Below are positions 1 through 10,228 of a stretch of 64,000 nt of DNA, piece by piece (positions within the stretch are counted from its first letter, which is position 1; each line of letters starts with the position of its first letter). The notes under the pieces were generated by a model. That model searched no databases. It was given only the letters and a program-made list of their open reading frames with translations, and was not told where the DNA came from. A program made the translations under genes and the position numbers. Origin of the DNA: Marthasterias glacialis (taxonomy: Eukaryota > Echinodermata > Asteroidea > Forcipulatida > Asteriidae); the NCBI GenBank assembly GCA_911728455.2, contig OU452222.1, positions 19,912,559 through 19,976,558 of the forward strand. The letters run 5' to 3'.

Positions 1-393
1 CTGGCCGCCATCAATGCATACACCCTCTACGGACTGAAAAACCCTGGCTGGCATCCCAAAGGCAGTGCCCGTAGTGCGTTCCTCAGCCAACTGGCAAAGG
101 AGCTCATTCATCCGCAATACATGCTGCGGGCTGCCAACGCCAGCCGTCTGGCAAGGCGAACCCGCAGGGCCCTGGAGACGATCGGGTACGAGATCCAACA
201 CCCCAGGCAGCCGCTGCCCGAAGCAGACCGACCTGGCCACAGCAGACTGAAGAACGGATATTGCTTCTTATGTGAAGGGGCGAAAGGCCGAACCACTAAA
301 GTGTGCGAATCATGTCGTCGATTTGCCTGTGGTAAGCACAGCACCACTAGCCGTCCCGTGAACAACTGCGATGAATGTCTTGGCCTTTACTAG
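1..393 (+). CDS. piggyBac-type transposase, C-terminal end (5' part outside window)
   Basis: Frame 1 is open from the first base to the stop at 391-393, giving 130 codons. The opening stretch (INAYTLYGLKNP, then FLSQLAKELIHPQYMLR) is the end of the DDE_Tnp_1_7 domain of piggyBac/PGBD transposases, where an asparagine-alanine-tyrosine helix is followed by FxxxLAxELI. After a basic linker comes the usual cysteine-rich zinc-binding tail: CFLC at about residues 90-93, CESC and C/H further on, ending CDECLGLY. The family uses this tail to bind transposon DNA or histones. The catalytic aspartates lie upstream of the window. The reading frame is intact, so this is either a young element or a domesticated PGBD-like gene. 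No terminal inverted repeat or TTAA target duplication could be identified in the bases after the stop. Confidence 0.82.
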   Translation: MAAINAYTLYGLKNPGWHPKGSARSAFLSQLAKELIHPQYMLRAANASRLARRTRRALETIGYEIQHPRQPLPEADRPGHSRLKNGYCFLCEGAKGRTTKVCESCRRFACGKHSTTSRPVNNCDECLGLY

Positions 394-3300
394 TTGCTTT
401 ACATGGTAAATCAACGACATGTTTGTGCATTTTTGTTGTTTTCAGCCTTTGCCCAACCTGCATGAACTGCACCGGACTGTAAACGATTGATTACATTTCC
501 TAGTTCAAGTCTGTATTCATATTTTGGGATCAACAAAAAATTATGTCTGCCAATTACCATACAAATGCAAAGCTTGTGAGAAGCAAAATACCATGTGTAC
601 TCAACATGTTTCTCCGCTCTCTCAAACAAAAATCGACTATAGTTCTAACAAGTCAAAGAACATGTTTGAACTATTCACATAATTATACCCATGTACATGT
701 GTTATGTTTTTGGAAATGAATAAGTCTCTTAAGTTTATACTTATATATTAGGAAATATTCATGGCTTTGGAACTTTATTTTTATGTCACTAACCCCACAA
801 ACTCAAAGCATTCTGAGCCCAAAATAAGGCGTATAATTAATTTTGTTACCAAATCACTATACCGGTACATTATTTTTTTTCAATAGATCATGAACGATAA
901 CAATTATCTGTGATTTTTTAAATATATATTTCTTTCCAACAAACCCACGAAATTATGAGAAAACAAATAAGCCTGCACCAGAAATGCAACTGTGTGCATA
1001 TAATTCTCTGAGTCTCTCTCCCTTACAAGCTTTTTAGGCATGTCCCATAGTTTTGCATACACATGTACTGAATTTCTTTGTGAACTTACAAAACCAATGT
1101 AAATAATTCAATTTATCGTGAGGTAGTTTTTAGAGTACTTAATTAAATATTTAGTCAAACGGAACTTTTGCCGTCATTGTGTTATTATTATGAGTAAATC
1201 TTTTACCTTTTCAAAGAAATTATAAACAAACAAATAAACATAAACAAAAATATTTTCTTCCAAAATTAAGTACATACATAATTAATATGCAAGAACAGAT
1301 TGGGGACTGCAATCCCCAAGCAACGAGTCAATGTGCGTAAAATGTAGGGGGCGCTTTCCAGGGTAGACTCCTTGGTTTGAATTGCACCCGTTTACACCAC
1401 AATAAAAAGATACGTGTTCCACTCAGGAATCTCCTTTTCTCTCTGGTTTTAAATCCAAGCACGAGTAGTGGTACCACAAACCACAGTTAACTCTTTAGGA
1501 GCAGCAGTTGAGCTCTCTCTTTCTGAACTTGACTTGCTTCCAGTGAGTGAGTGTGTTGGCATGCATTCTTCCCCCCCCCCTCCCCCCAAGACTGGACATC
1601 AGATCATTTGTGAGTTTCTGCGGATCCTTAGTATTGGAACTCAACAGCATATGCCGAGTAATTATACCTCAAGGCTGGAGCTATAGTTTTAACATGAGTT
1701 TGTCAGCTTCTGCTTTAATCCCCAGATGAACCTGGGTATTCACCATCTCTGATTCTTCAGTACATGTACGTGTATGTATGTAGCAACTCCATGTACCAGC
1801 TGAGGTGTGACCTCCCACCATCACTGCTGTTGTGACAACTTATAAGAATGAAATAAAAAGAGTACAATGAGAAATGTAAACATACACAAAAAGAAAATAA
1901 CTGATCGAGAGACACTATATCCCATCCTTAGGAAGATCTGTTATTAACTTCACTTCACTAGATATGTTTTAATGTTTGAGTGTGAATACATGACTATTGC
2001 TGATGGAATGAGGTTGACTTTCCTCAAACCTCTAGGAAGTTGACCTCCTAAGCTCTGCTCATGGTTGATTTCCAAGATATGCCGTATCTCATCCTTAGGA
2101 AGATCTGTTATTAACTTCACTAGAAATCTTCTGTAAGAAGGACTTACTTCCTTCACTCCTGCAACCTGAGAAAAATACATTGTCTTTCATGTTCTGAAGA
2201 GATCGCCCAAATATCCCCCAAGTGGCTTTTTAGATTTCATTCTCTGTTTCATTTTTTCCCTTTGCTTTGACTGAACATATCTACCTTTAATTTCTGATTT
2301 ATGATGTGAAGAGCGACATCACTCATTCTATTTCAACCACTTAAGTTGCAATAGCCATTTGCTGAAAATGCGAAGGACTGGTACATAATCATCCTCATGT
2401 CTTGGGGGCAAATCGTTGTCTCTTGGTGAGGCCCTGACAGCCTGAAGCCCTCAACTGTCAATCTCTTCACCATCGTTTGCACCCAAGAAGCTTTCCCTCA
2501 ACATGTCGGTACTCTTCCAAACTGCCAAGTACAACAGCGATCTGGGTTTAGCAGACAAGAAACATGTTCTATTAGCTTGATTATTCCAGTTTTAAGTTGA
2601 CTGTTATTTTGAGTGAAATACTATTTACAAGTTCAGTACCTGATACTTGATGGAGTGGCATGACAAATTGTGATGCTGGAAAATCTTGTGTAGTTGATTA
2701 GTTACATCTAATATCAGCCATTAAGTGAAGCAGAGCAAACATTTTAATGGAGTACCCCTCAGGAATTCCGCCAGTTGTAACACTTATTTCACAAGAAAAG
2801 GCAGTATGGACGCAAATTAAACATGAATACCATAAATGAAATACAGACTGTTAAACCTTTCACTAACTTACACCCCATGCTTTTTTAGAATAAATTGTAA
2901 CAGTAAGAAACTCTTAAGTCAGCCCAATATGTTCTTTGCACATGTAGCAATGTTTTGAGCAATAATTTGGATGAACTGGGATGAACAGTCCGGGGCGAAA
3001 TCGAGGGCTATGCCCTTTGTGGATAATGACAACTTTCCCCCAAATTGACCCCGAAAAATGTTACCTTTCCACATGCACAAGAAACCCAGAGTCCACCTAG
3101 AAATACATTAGCCATCATTTGAAAGTAATAAAAAAGGAAATGGAATTGCTGCAAACACACCCAGGGTTTTAAAAAGACGATGCAAACTTACACACAGAAC
3201 CAAGGTGTTGCTGCATTCCATCGAGAGTAAGGAAAGAAGCAAACATGTCACCACATGGAAACCACACCCTAAAAACACGGACTCCGAAATCTGACATGAT

Positions 3301-4379
3301 GCTCACTCTCTGGTCCCCCAGTCACAAGTCCTTGATGGAAAGCTGTGCACAGTGACTTTATACCGAAAACCACCAAGTGGTGTCCTAAAATACTTGAAGC
3401 TAAATCACAAAAGGTAAAGAAAAGACTTAGTCAATTTTCAGTGCTAGACCCAGATAAAACACAATGGGTAAAGGAAATACTAAAGACCCAGATAAGCAGT
3501 GAAAGGCAACTATTACAACAAAAGAGGGTTTAGCATACCTTTGGTTAATTAACTACAGCTGCAAAACTTAACTTAGTTATAGTTACTTCTTAACCTCACT
3601 TCTCATGGACTGCCAGCAGCTCAATCACCAAATGATTAGTAGATAAAAATAGTGTGTAAATGTGATGGAATGCCAAATGGGCAAAAAATCTCAAGACCTA
3701 TTTTTGCTACACTATGCAATGGTCATGCAATGATAATGCATTGTCTTGGGTTCCCAAAGGATGAAGGGAGTCATATTTTTAACCATAGCACTCAAAGAAG
3801 TCAATATTGGTATAATACAATTGTTCCGTGCACGTGTGCAATAATGGCTCACAAAAGAATAACGTAATTAACATGTGACAAAAAAAAGATAGCAACATAC
3901 TTCAGTTGATTTGCATTATAATTTAGAGAGAATTTTATTGTTAAAACGGCCTTCTCTCCATTACTGATACTTAATAAATTATATTTGTTTACATTTTTTT
4001 TTAAATGTTCCTGTTTCCCAATGGTACCATTTGAGTTTAATAACATGAGCCTGCATTAGAGTGAGTTCATGTTCATGTATTTTCACTTAGCTGTTTGATG
4101 AATCTTCTTGTATCGATTCCTCTTTCGGATTCCTCAACTGGTGGTTGGGTTGATTGCCCACCATACTGCAGTCTGTACTGTCTGTCTCCTGAAAAATGTT
4201 TTAAGAATATTATGTCCAAATGTATAATTAGCAATAAAAGAAAAGTATTGATGGTGCAAAGAAGTACAGAATTTTACGAAAATAACCGTTAACACTACAG
4301 CATATGCGCTATATCAATTATTACACTGACTGCGCTAGGGATGTCCCGAATATTGTCCTGACTTGCCAACTCGGACTTT
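394..4379. other. Intergenic region without a supportable gene
   Basis: AT-rich sequence with many stops in all frames. It holds a C-rich run at about 1568-1588 and a local duplication: the segment around 1926-1960 (CCTTAGGAAGATCTG...) recurs at about 2094-2130. Short open frames here show no recognisable domain or consistent splice context. Confidence 0.6.
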
Positions 4380-4625
4380 GTGTAGAAGGCATTCACCAGT
4401 GAGTAGGCCATTTTTGATGGACCACTGTAGACACGGAGAGTTTGAATCGGTCTAGTACTGTGTGAAGGCCCCCCACCCCCCTACTAGCATCAATCACAGC
4501 CTGGCATCTTCTTGGCGATGAGGCAAGAAGATTATCGATGACCTGCTTGCATCTCGTCCTGAAGATTTTCAAGCGGATTCAAGCCAGGGCCCCGTTCCGG
4601 CCATGTCAGCAGATCAAACTGCCAA
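4380..4625 (-). pseudogene. Tc1/mariner transposase remnant (C-terminal part)
   Basis: Read on the minus strand, the region encodes LLTWPERGPGLNPLENLQDEM. This is the Tc1-family block around the last catalytic residue (W-P-x-x-S-P-D-L-N-P-I-E-x-x-W in intact copies). It is followed, after a stop and a frame change, by NLLASSPRRCQAVIDA, the usual end of Tc1 transposases (R-x-x-A-V-I-x-A-x-G-G). The conserved aspartate of the block is replaced by glycine, and the frame is broken at about 4535. Only the carboxyl end is recognisable. This is a dead fossil copy and no terminal repeats were found. Confidence 0.75.
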
Positions 4626-5231
4626 CTGCCCCCTACATGTCTTTCCCAACTAAATTCAGGGGTTGGGTTGGCCTTGCCCTTTTGGAATTTTACTCCGCTG
4701 ACTTTTTTCCTTGGAACTTGCTTCTGAAGAACTGGGTATGCAGTGAGGTCTTTCTGAAGGACGTAATCTGTAATGGAAGAAGAAACTGAGAATGTCTTTT
4801 AGCATAATTTGGTAAAATAAATTTAAATAACATATGAGTAGTTCTCAACACTTGTAGAGAAGTTTCAGTTGAAAGGTATGGGCAAAATACCATATGGCCT
4901 GTAGGGGATCTTTTCTGGTTACATGAAAATAGGCTTTGTAAAACCTGCTTAGTTAAGGCAGAGTTTACAATACTGTTACAAAGGCACATCTCTTTAAACA
5001 TAACTGTTGCATTGCAAAATGGCCATGTGATCTCCTCTCGACCAATCAGAAATGGATAAACTGTCTGGGGTGTATGAATTAACTTGTAAAGGACTGAGAA
5101 GTAGTGTTGCAAAGCAACATTGTAATTTCATGGGCTCATATCCTGCCCCGCAGCTCGCCAAGAATCAAAGACTCTTTTCATAAGGGAGTTGAGGAAAATA
5201 GGAACCAATTTTGGGGTGAACAAAGAAAACT
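4626..5231. other. Intergenic, no recognised feature
   Basis: A minus-strand open frame of about 140 codons (5112-4690) crosses this stretch. It has no recognisable motif, its composition looks like the surrounding noncoding DNA, and its 3' end runs up to the Tc1 fossil. I do not call it a gene. Confidence 0.5.
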
Positions 5232-5304
5232 TGACTGGAGCGGGATTTGAACCTGCGACCACCGGTTTAACGTACCGACGCTCTACCAACTGAGCTATCC
5301 AGCC
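5232..5304 (-). repeat. tRNA-Asn(GTT)-like head of a SINE
   Basis: A 73-nt cloverleaf can be folded on the minus strand. Acceptor arms GGCTGGA/TCCAGTC pair with one G-T, D arm is GCTC/GAGC with loop AGTTGGTA, anticodon stem is TCGGT/ACCGG with loop ACGTTAA (anticodon GTT), and the T arm GCAGG/CCCGC has loop TTCAAAT and one mismatch. Box A and box B are recognisable. Position 33 is C instead of the near-universal T, and the T stem is mismatched. The 5' flank (CTAATGTT..GTCTCCCTATTTTGTCAATA on the plus strand) recurs at 13691-13726. It is therefore most likely a tRNA-derived repeat and not a working tRNA gene. Confidence 0.7.
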
Positions 5305-6026
5305 CTAATGTTGGCGGTCTCCCTATTTTGTCAATATCTTTATTCGGGGGGTGCCAGTCAGAAGCCATTCAACCAGTTACTGCCGTGTAGCCAGGGATCA
5401 CACCCCATAATATACGATACAACCACAGAGCTAGCTCTACGGATATAACCTGGGAAGGAACCCTTGATTTGTATAACTGTGGTTCATTAACAAGTTGATA
5501 TCAGAACTGATTAAACTAAAGACATGATAAAAATCTGTTCGATTGTAATCCAGATTACATAGCACTTTCATTTATTATTACAAAAATTCACACCTGTGAG
5601 TAGATTTTTAATTACTTTTCACATTAATGAACAGTTCACAGTGTATAAGTCACTATAATTCGTAAGAATCAACATTCTGAGTATTTTATTTTTTATAAAC
5701 TTGTTAACTGCCTTTGCTTGAAAAAAAAAAAGCAAACTCAGATAATGTGCCAAGGACATGCACATTATAAAGAGCTGGACAAAATTTCATAAAACTGTTG
5801 ACCAGAAAATATTGCTTAAAATGTTTTATTTGCTAAGCAAAAAGCAGGAGGGAACCAATCATGAGTAATGTACATTACACAATAATTAAGATGGTACCTC
5901 AATTCTGCTCAGCACGACTTTTCTGTGCTTACTAAATCAGCTTTATGAAATTGGGTCCAGTGCTCAGTGGAATGTTAGCTTAGTTACAAACCCTTATTTG
6001 TATTTACTAATTCAAGGCTACTACCT

Positions 6027-6342
6027 GGAACAAGTTCGATCAATGACCAATGGTTAACTAGTGGTTGGTTAGTGACGTACGGAGTGCATGCGCACTGAAG
6101 TTGAAGTGCGAACGACTCTAGTCATGTCACGTCAACGCGAAATCAACGTTATCGCTCTACTGATAACTGGTCCCCCTCTGCAATGTGCTTATGAAACGGC
6201 TATTGGTAACCAGCGATTCGACCAACCTCGATAGGCTGGTCGCTAATAGTCGACTGGACTAGTCCTACCATTGTTGACTAGCGCGAGTTCGATCAGAGTT
6301 AGTCGAACTATGGTTAACTATGGTCCTTGATCGAACTTGCTC
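6027..6342. mobile_element. Foldback (palindromic) element, about 316 bp
   Basis: The left end GAACAAGTTCGATCAATGACC and the right end are inverted copies of each other. The inner part keeps further inverted blocks (GGTTAACTA, TGACTAG-like). No coding capacity is seen. A related, more decayed copy lies at about 39858-39970. This fits a nonautonomous MITE. Confidence 0.65.
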
Positions 6343-6419
6343 CTAGATTCTGGGCTATAACCAGACAAAAATGCTGAACTGAACAATGCCATAAAAATAG
6401 ACCAATACTTTAAAGTTCT

Positions 6420-6613
6420 GGGCCCAATTTCATAGAGCTGCTTAAGCAGAAAATATTGCTTAACAATTTCCTGCTTAGTGGAAATGAGCAGGATACCAGT
6501 CACAAATTGTACATGTAACGTGGTATTTTGGCTGGTAACCTTAGTCTGGTCAGCATATTTTAGTGTGTGCTGAGCTACTTTTTGTGCTTAAGCAGCTCTA
6601 TGAAATTGGGCCC
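6420..6613. mobile_element. Foldback MITE with GGGCCCAATTTCAT ends
   Basis: Left terminus GGGCCCAATTTCATAGAGC and right terminus GCTCTATGAAATTGGGCCC are near-perfect inverted repeats of about 28 bp that continue as TGCTTAAGCA. Single ends or decayed copies of the same family appear at about 5940, 6610-6730, 7675-7695, 9598-9617, 16385-16430, 27555-27720 and 56150-56240, making it one of the commonest repeats in the window. Confidence 0.75.
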
Positions 6614-6769
6614 TGGGCTCAGTTTCATAGAACTGTAAAGCAGAAAATGGTGCTTGGCAACTTTTTCTGTTACACAAAAAATTAGTAAATAGCCAGTCAA
6701 AGCAATATATTGTATTGTGTATACATTACAAAGCTTTCAATTAAATTGGACCCAGGACTCTATACTTCA

Positions 6770-6919
6770 ATAGACCCATGTAGTGATGACGTTTCGCTTT
6801 GTTGACATGTGCGCTTTCTTATGGTGGGGACCAGGGAATGAGGGGGGCTACGAATTCGAAGCTCCCATAGGAAAACATATAAACAAAGTGTTACGTAAGT
6901 CATCAGTACAGAGGTCTAT
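6770..6919. mobile_element. MITE, AATAGACC family, copy 1
   Basis: Inverted termini AATAGACCCATG and its complement at 6910-6919 bracket about 150 bp. The internal block GATGACGT..TTTGTTGACATGTGCGCTTTCTTATGG is shared with the copy at 7406-7545. Confidence 0.6.
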
Positions 6920-7159
6920 TATATTATATATATGTAATGAGACTATGTCCGTGTCTGAATTTAGCGACATTTCAACTACAGCTTTGGCTGTTGGCAGCAA
7001 TGACACTGTTTAAAGAAAAGTTCTTTAAGGTGATCCCGCCGTAGCCACTGCTAAACCAGTTTATTTAAATAGTGAACAATGTTTCGGCTGGTAACCTTAT
7101 TTTGCTTAGCCACATGATTCTCTGTATAGCAAGTATGTGTGTGTGTGGAAAGGGTCGGG

Positions 7160-7290
7160 TATCCTGTTGGTAAGTGATGACGTTTTGGAGCTGGAAGTGC
7201 AGTGTCACAAATATTCATGTACATGTAATGTATACCATTCGTTTACATTGCACTTCCGGCTCCAAAACGTCATCACTTACCAGCAGGATA
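7160..7290. repeat. Hairpin with 45-bp arms
   Basis: The arm at 7160-7204 (TATCCTGTTGGTAAGTGATG...) is repeated inverted at 7246-7290 with about three mismatches, around a loop of about 41 bp. The arm contains GATGACGT like the neighbouring AATAGACC elements. It is probably a small foldback transposon. Confidence 0.7.
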
Positions 7291-7405
7291 GGCATAGAAT
7301 AATCACATGCTACCTACAAGAATGTATTAACTCATGTTATTGCATAGTCTATCACAGCTCAAGCTATTAAACCATAAACTCAAACCCAACTTCCCTTTTG
7401 GGTCC

Positions 7406-7545
7406 AATAGACCCAAGCACTGATGACGTCACAGTTTGTTTAAGTGTGTGCTTTTCTATGGAGCTTTGAGTCTGTAGTCCAGACCTGAATCCCATAAGAA
7501 AGCGCACGTTAACAAACCGTGATGTCATCAGTGCATGGGTCTATT
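7406..7545. mobile_element. MITE, AATAGACC family, copy 2
   Basis: AATAGACCCAAGCACTGATG at the left and CATCAGTGCATGGGTCTATT at the right form terminal inverted repeats of about 25 bp, with GATGACGTCACAGTTTGTT and its complement just inside. No open reading frame. Confidence 0.7.
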
Positions 7546-7780
7546 TCCTTCAGCTCTTCATGGAATAAAATGAAATGATTTTGCCCATTGCAGGGAACCA
7601 ACATACTATAATAATATGGCATTTTGCTGGTACTCTTAGCAATGTTCTTCTCTAGTAAGCAAGTTTCTGTGCTGATGAGCTTTATGAAAATGGGTCCTGC
7701 ATGATCCCTAAAATAGCTACATCTGCATGGAGTCGTTACTGACTCTTTCCTCTTAAGCACAACGAGAGGGCGCAATAGTG

Positions 7781-9289
7781 AGGATAATCTCAGAGCTGGG
7801 TATTGCGAGTTGCGATAACGTGGGATTAGAAGCCATTAATGCATGTGTGCACCCAGGGTGCCAGACTAGACTGCACATTGGGTTGTGCTCCATTTGGACA
7901 GCAAGTGGCGTCCAGCAACCAATGGCCAAAGAAAACTGGTACCTCCACGTCGCAACTCTCTCAATACACAGCTCTGGATAGTCTTTGTATTAAAAACACA
8001 TTTTATGTCTTGGTTTTACAATGAAAATTGTATTACTGTCAACTAGTTACTTAATGGTACAAGTTTAAATACAAATTGAATGTTTGTGATTGGATTTCTA
8101 GCATATCAGGTTGATTACTTTTATTGTGATCTTCTTGTTTTCAAGTAAAAGAGTAATTTACCTTTATATCAGAGAATATTATTTTTGAATACATAGTTCA
8201 TAAATGTACGTGTAAATATGGAAACCTTTTTTATGCTATTTAATCACACGAGCAGTTTTTTCAATAAAGAAGTTTGTAACTTGTACAATGTACCTTCCCT
8301 AATGGCATAAAGTGAATAAATTTGAAATTTTCTTCACATGCTCATCAATTTTCTAAAGTTGAGATTTGTTAATGGTGGTGTATTATACAAAATGAATGCA
8401 TTATGAATACATGTATTGCTGTGTTTAAATTAAACACTGTCTCATTTAACAATAACTTTTAAGCGGCAGTTGGACACTCGTTAACGAGCATCCAAACTTT
8501 TTTTCAAATTAATGACACCTGCAAAATGACATTTTACTCCCACAAATTAAGGTTAAAATGACTTGGTACGTCCGCTGCCTTTAAGTTTCTCAATATCTCC
8601 CATTTCATCAAGATATTTCATTATATAATTAATGTACATGATGAACTAGTACCATGGCCTCTGTTGCCCTGGTCTTGGCCTTACTGCCCCTTCAAAAGTT
8701 TCTCATAGTCTTTAAGATTTTCCTACGGAAATGCCTTTTGCAAAATGAAAACGGCCAGACATGCACTACATGTACAATTATAAAGGACAAAATGGACGGA
8801 AGATCCAGCTGCTGATTGAAGATAAGTCAGTTATTAAATAAAAGTATTAAAAGTATCACTAGTCATGAATCATTCACAGTTAAACGGGGATAAACATTTG
8901 GTAAATGGATGTGCATATAATAGTACTTGTGCTTTAATTGAATCAAGCAGCGTTATCAACAGACTACAGAACCATTCTATGAAGGCCTAGGTTCAAGGGC
9001 GAAATCCATCCCCCTCCTAATGACAACCTTGATATTTTTCTGTCTTTTTGTGTGTACATGTTGTTTTATGTTGGAAGAAACAAAAACTGCCCACCGTCCT
9101 CCCCCCAAACACCAAATAACTTCTACGTTACCGATGAAATAAAACATTGGGCGAACCCAACAGCATATCCAAGTAAATTTGACGATGCAGATTTGGCATA
9201 TAGAATACACTAAATGGGGAACTGTTTCAACCAACAGTTCCCTATTTAGAAACTCTTCACATCCAAATTGAGAGATGAAGGTTCGAAGT
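7781..9289. other. AT-rich intergenic stretch
   Basis: No gene is seen. A possible short inverted pair (AAGCGGCAGTTGGAC near 8461 and GTCCGCTGCCTTTAA near 8570) may be the ends of another small foldback element. Confidence 0.5.
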
Positions 9290-9310
9290 ATATCTGTAAC
9301 CCAAAAGGAG

Positions 9311-9422
9311 ACACTAGGTGGCAGCAGACTAACCAGGTAAATCCGTTTTCTTGGAAATGTGCGTATGCGTAAAAATTTGTAACATTGGAAATTCATCCGG
9401 TATGTTTGCTGCCACCTAGTGT
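9311..9422. mobile_element. MITE, GGTGGCAGCAGAC family, copy 1
   Basis: Left end ACACTAGGTGGCAGCAGAC and right end TTTGCTGCCACCTAGTGT are inverted repeats. The interior contains GGAAATGTGCGTATGCGTAA, matched by GGAAATGTGTGCGTGCTCATAA in the copy at 38295-38418. Confidence 0.65.
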
Positions 9423-9672
9423 TCCAAAGTTTCCCATTACGACAGTTTTACGTGGCAATTTTATCTCGCTGCTGAATAAAGAACTTGCCTAGTTCAACAC
9501 AAGAAAAAGTCACCGGACAAACTTCTATGCCATGTGCACCGTATGTGATTGTCTGCTCACTGAGTTGGTAGAAGTTTGTTCAGCAATATATTCTACAGCT
9601 CTATGAAATTGGGCCCCAGTCAACTAAATCCACATGGCAACTTATGGTGATGACAAAATCCACCAACTTCCT

Positions 9673-10228
9673 CAATGGGGGACTGCCGTCATGAGTATAG
9701 CAGGCCTGTAGCTGTACATCGTCGTGTGCCCGGCAAAAGGACGTAAGGGAAAGTTCCCGGTAAAAGGATGTAAGCAATTTATGTTAAAATTTGTTTCAAG
9801 AATTATGAACGGGAAAGTTTGGTAAATTTGTTGCCATGCAAAAGTCATTCTAGAAAGGTTAAATTCTGCATGGGGAATGGGGAAACATGTCTTCAGGGTA
9901 ATTCTAGCAAGCAAACTAACAAAAATGACATATTTTTTATGTCAGGAGCCATTTTGTTGCTTACGTCCTTTTGTTACTGGGACGAACTACTACTGTTCCC
10001 GGCAAAAGGGCGTAAGGCCTTACGCCCTTTTGCTGGGCACACGACGACATGGAACTACGAACTCTAACCAAGTTACAGCACGCATGAGCGCTGGCCGTCA
10101 CATCACAAAGGGCGCCGTCATTATTATATTGTGACGGCCAGTGCGTGTGCAGTAACTGGGTTAGAGTTCATATATTTTCCATGTACAGCCACATGCCTGC
10201 TATGATCATGACGACCAATCCCCTTTAA
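9673..10228. mobile_element. Foldback element interrupted by a second foldback element
   Basis: The outer element has ends GGGGGACTGCCGTCATGAGT and an inverted right end near 10228. Its layout matches the uninterrupted palindrome at 38832-39080 (AGCAGGCCTG..GCTGTACATGGAA.TA.GAACTCTAACC). The copy here is split after GCTGTACAT at 9719, and ACATGGAACTACGAACTC resumes at 10047. The 327 bp between are a separate element (next entry). Confidence 0.75.
9720..10046. mobile_element. Nested foldback element with 4-bp target duplication
   Basis: Ends CGTCGTGTGCCCGGCAAAAG and CTTTTGCTGGGCACACGACG form a terminal inverted repeat of about 29 bp. Both sides carry ACAT (9716-9719 and 10047-10050), while the uninterrupted relative at 38832-39080 has one ACAT at the same place. 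Inside there are further inverted copies of a GGCAAAAGGxCGTAAG block, so the element is a foldback with repeated subterminal modules. Confidence 0.75.

Noticed and set aside
1950..2180. Possible exon (VSPSYRRFLVKLITDLPKD...)
   Set aside because: It looks protein-like, but part of the DNA is locally duplicated, no homologue is recognised and no splice-consistent neighbour was found.
4690..5112. 140-codon minus-strand open frame
   Set aside because: Cysteine- and phenylalanine-rich in a way typical of AT-rich noncoding sequence; no domain, no splice partner.
5232..5304. A functional tRNA-Asn gene
   Set aside because: C at position 33, a T-stem mismatch and repeat-family flanks argue for a SINE-type copy.
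8977..9396. 139-codon minus-strand open frame
   Set aside because: Part of it is a MITE and no motif is recognisable.
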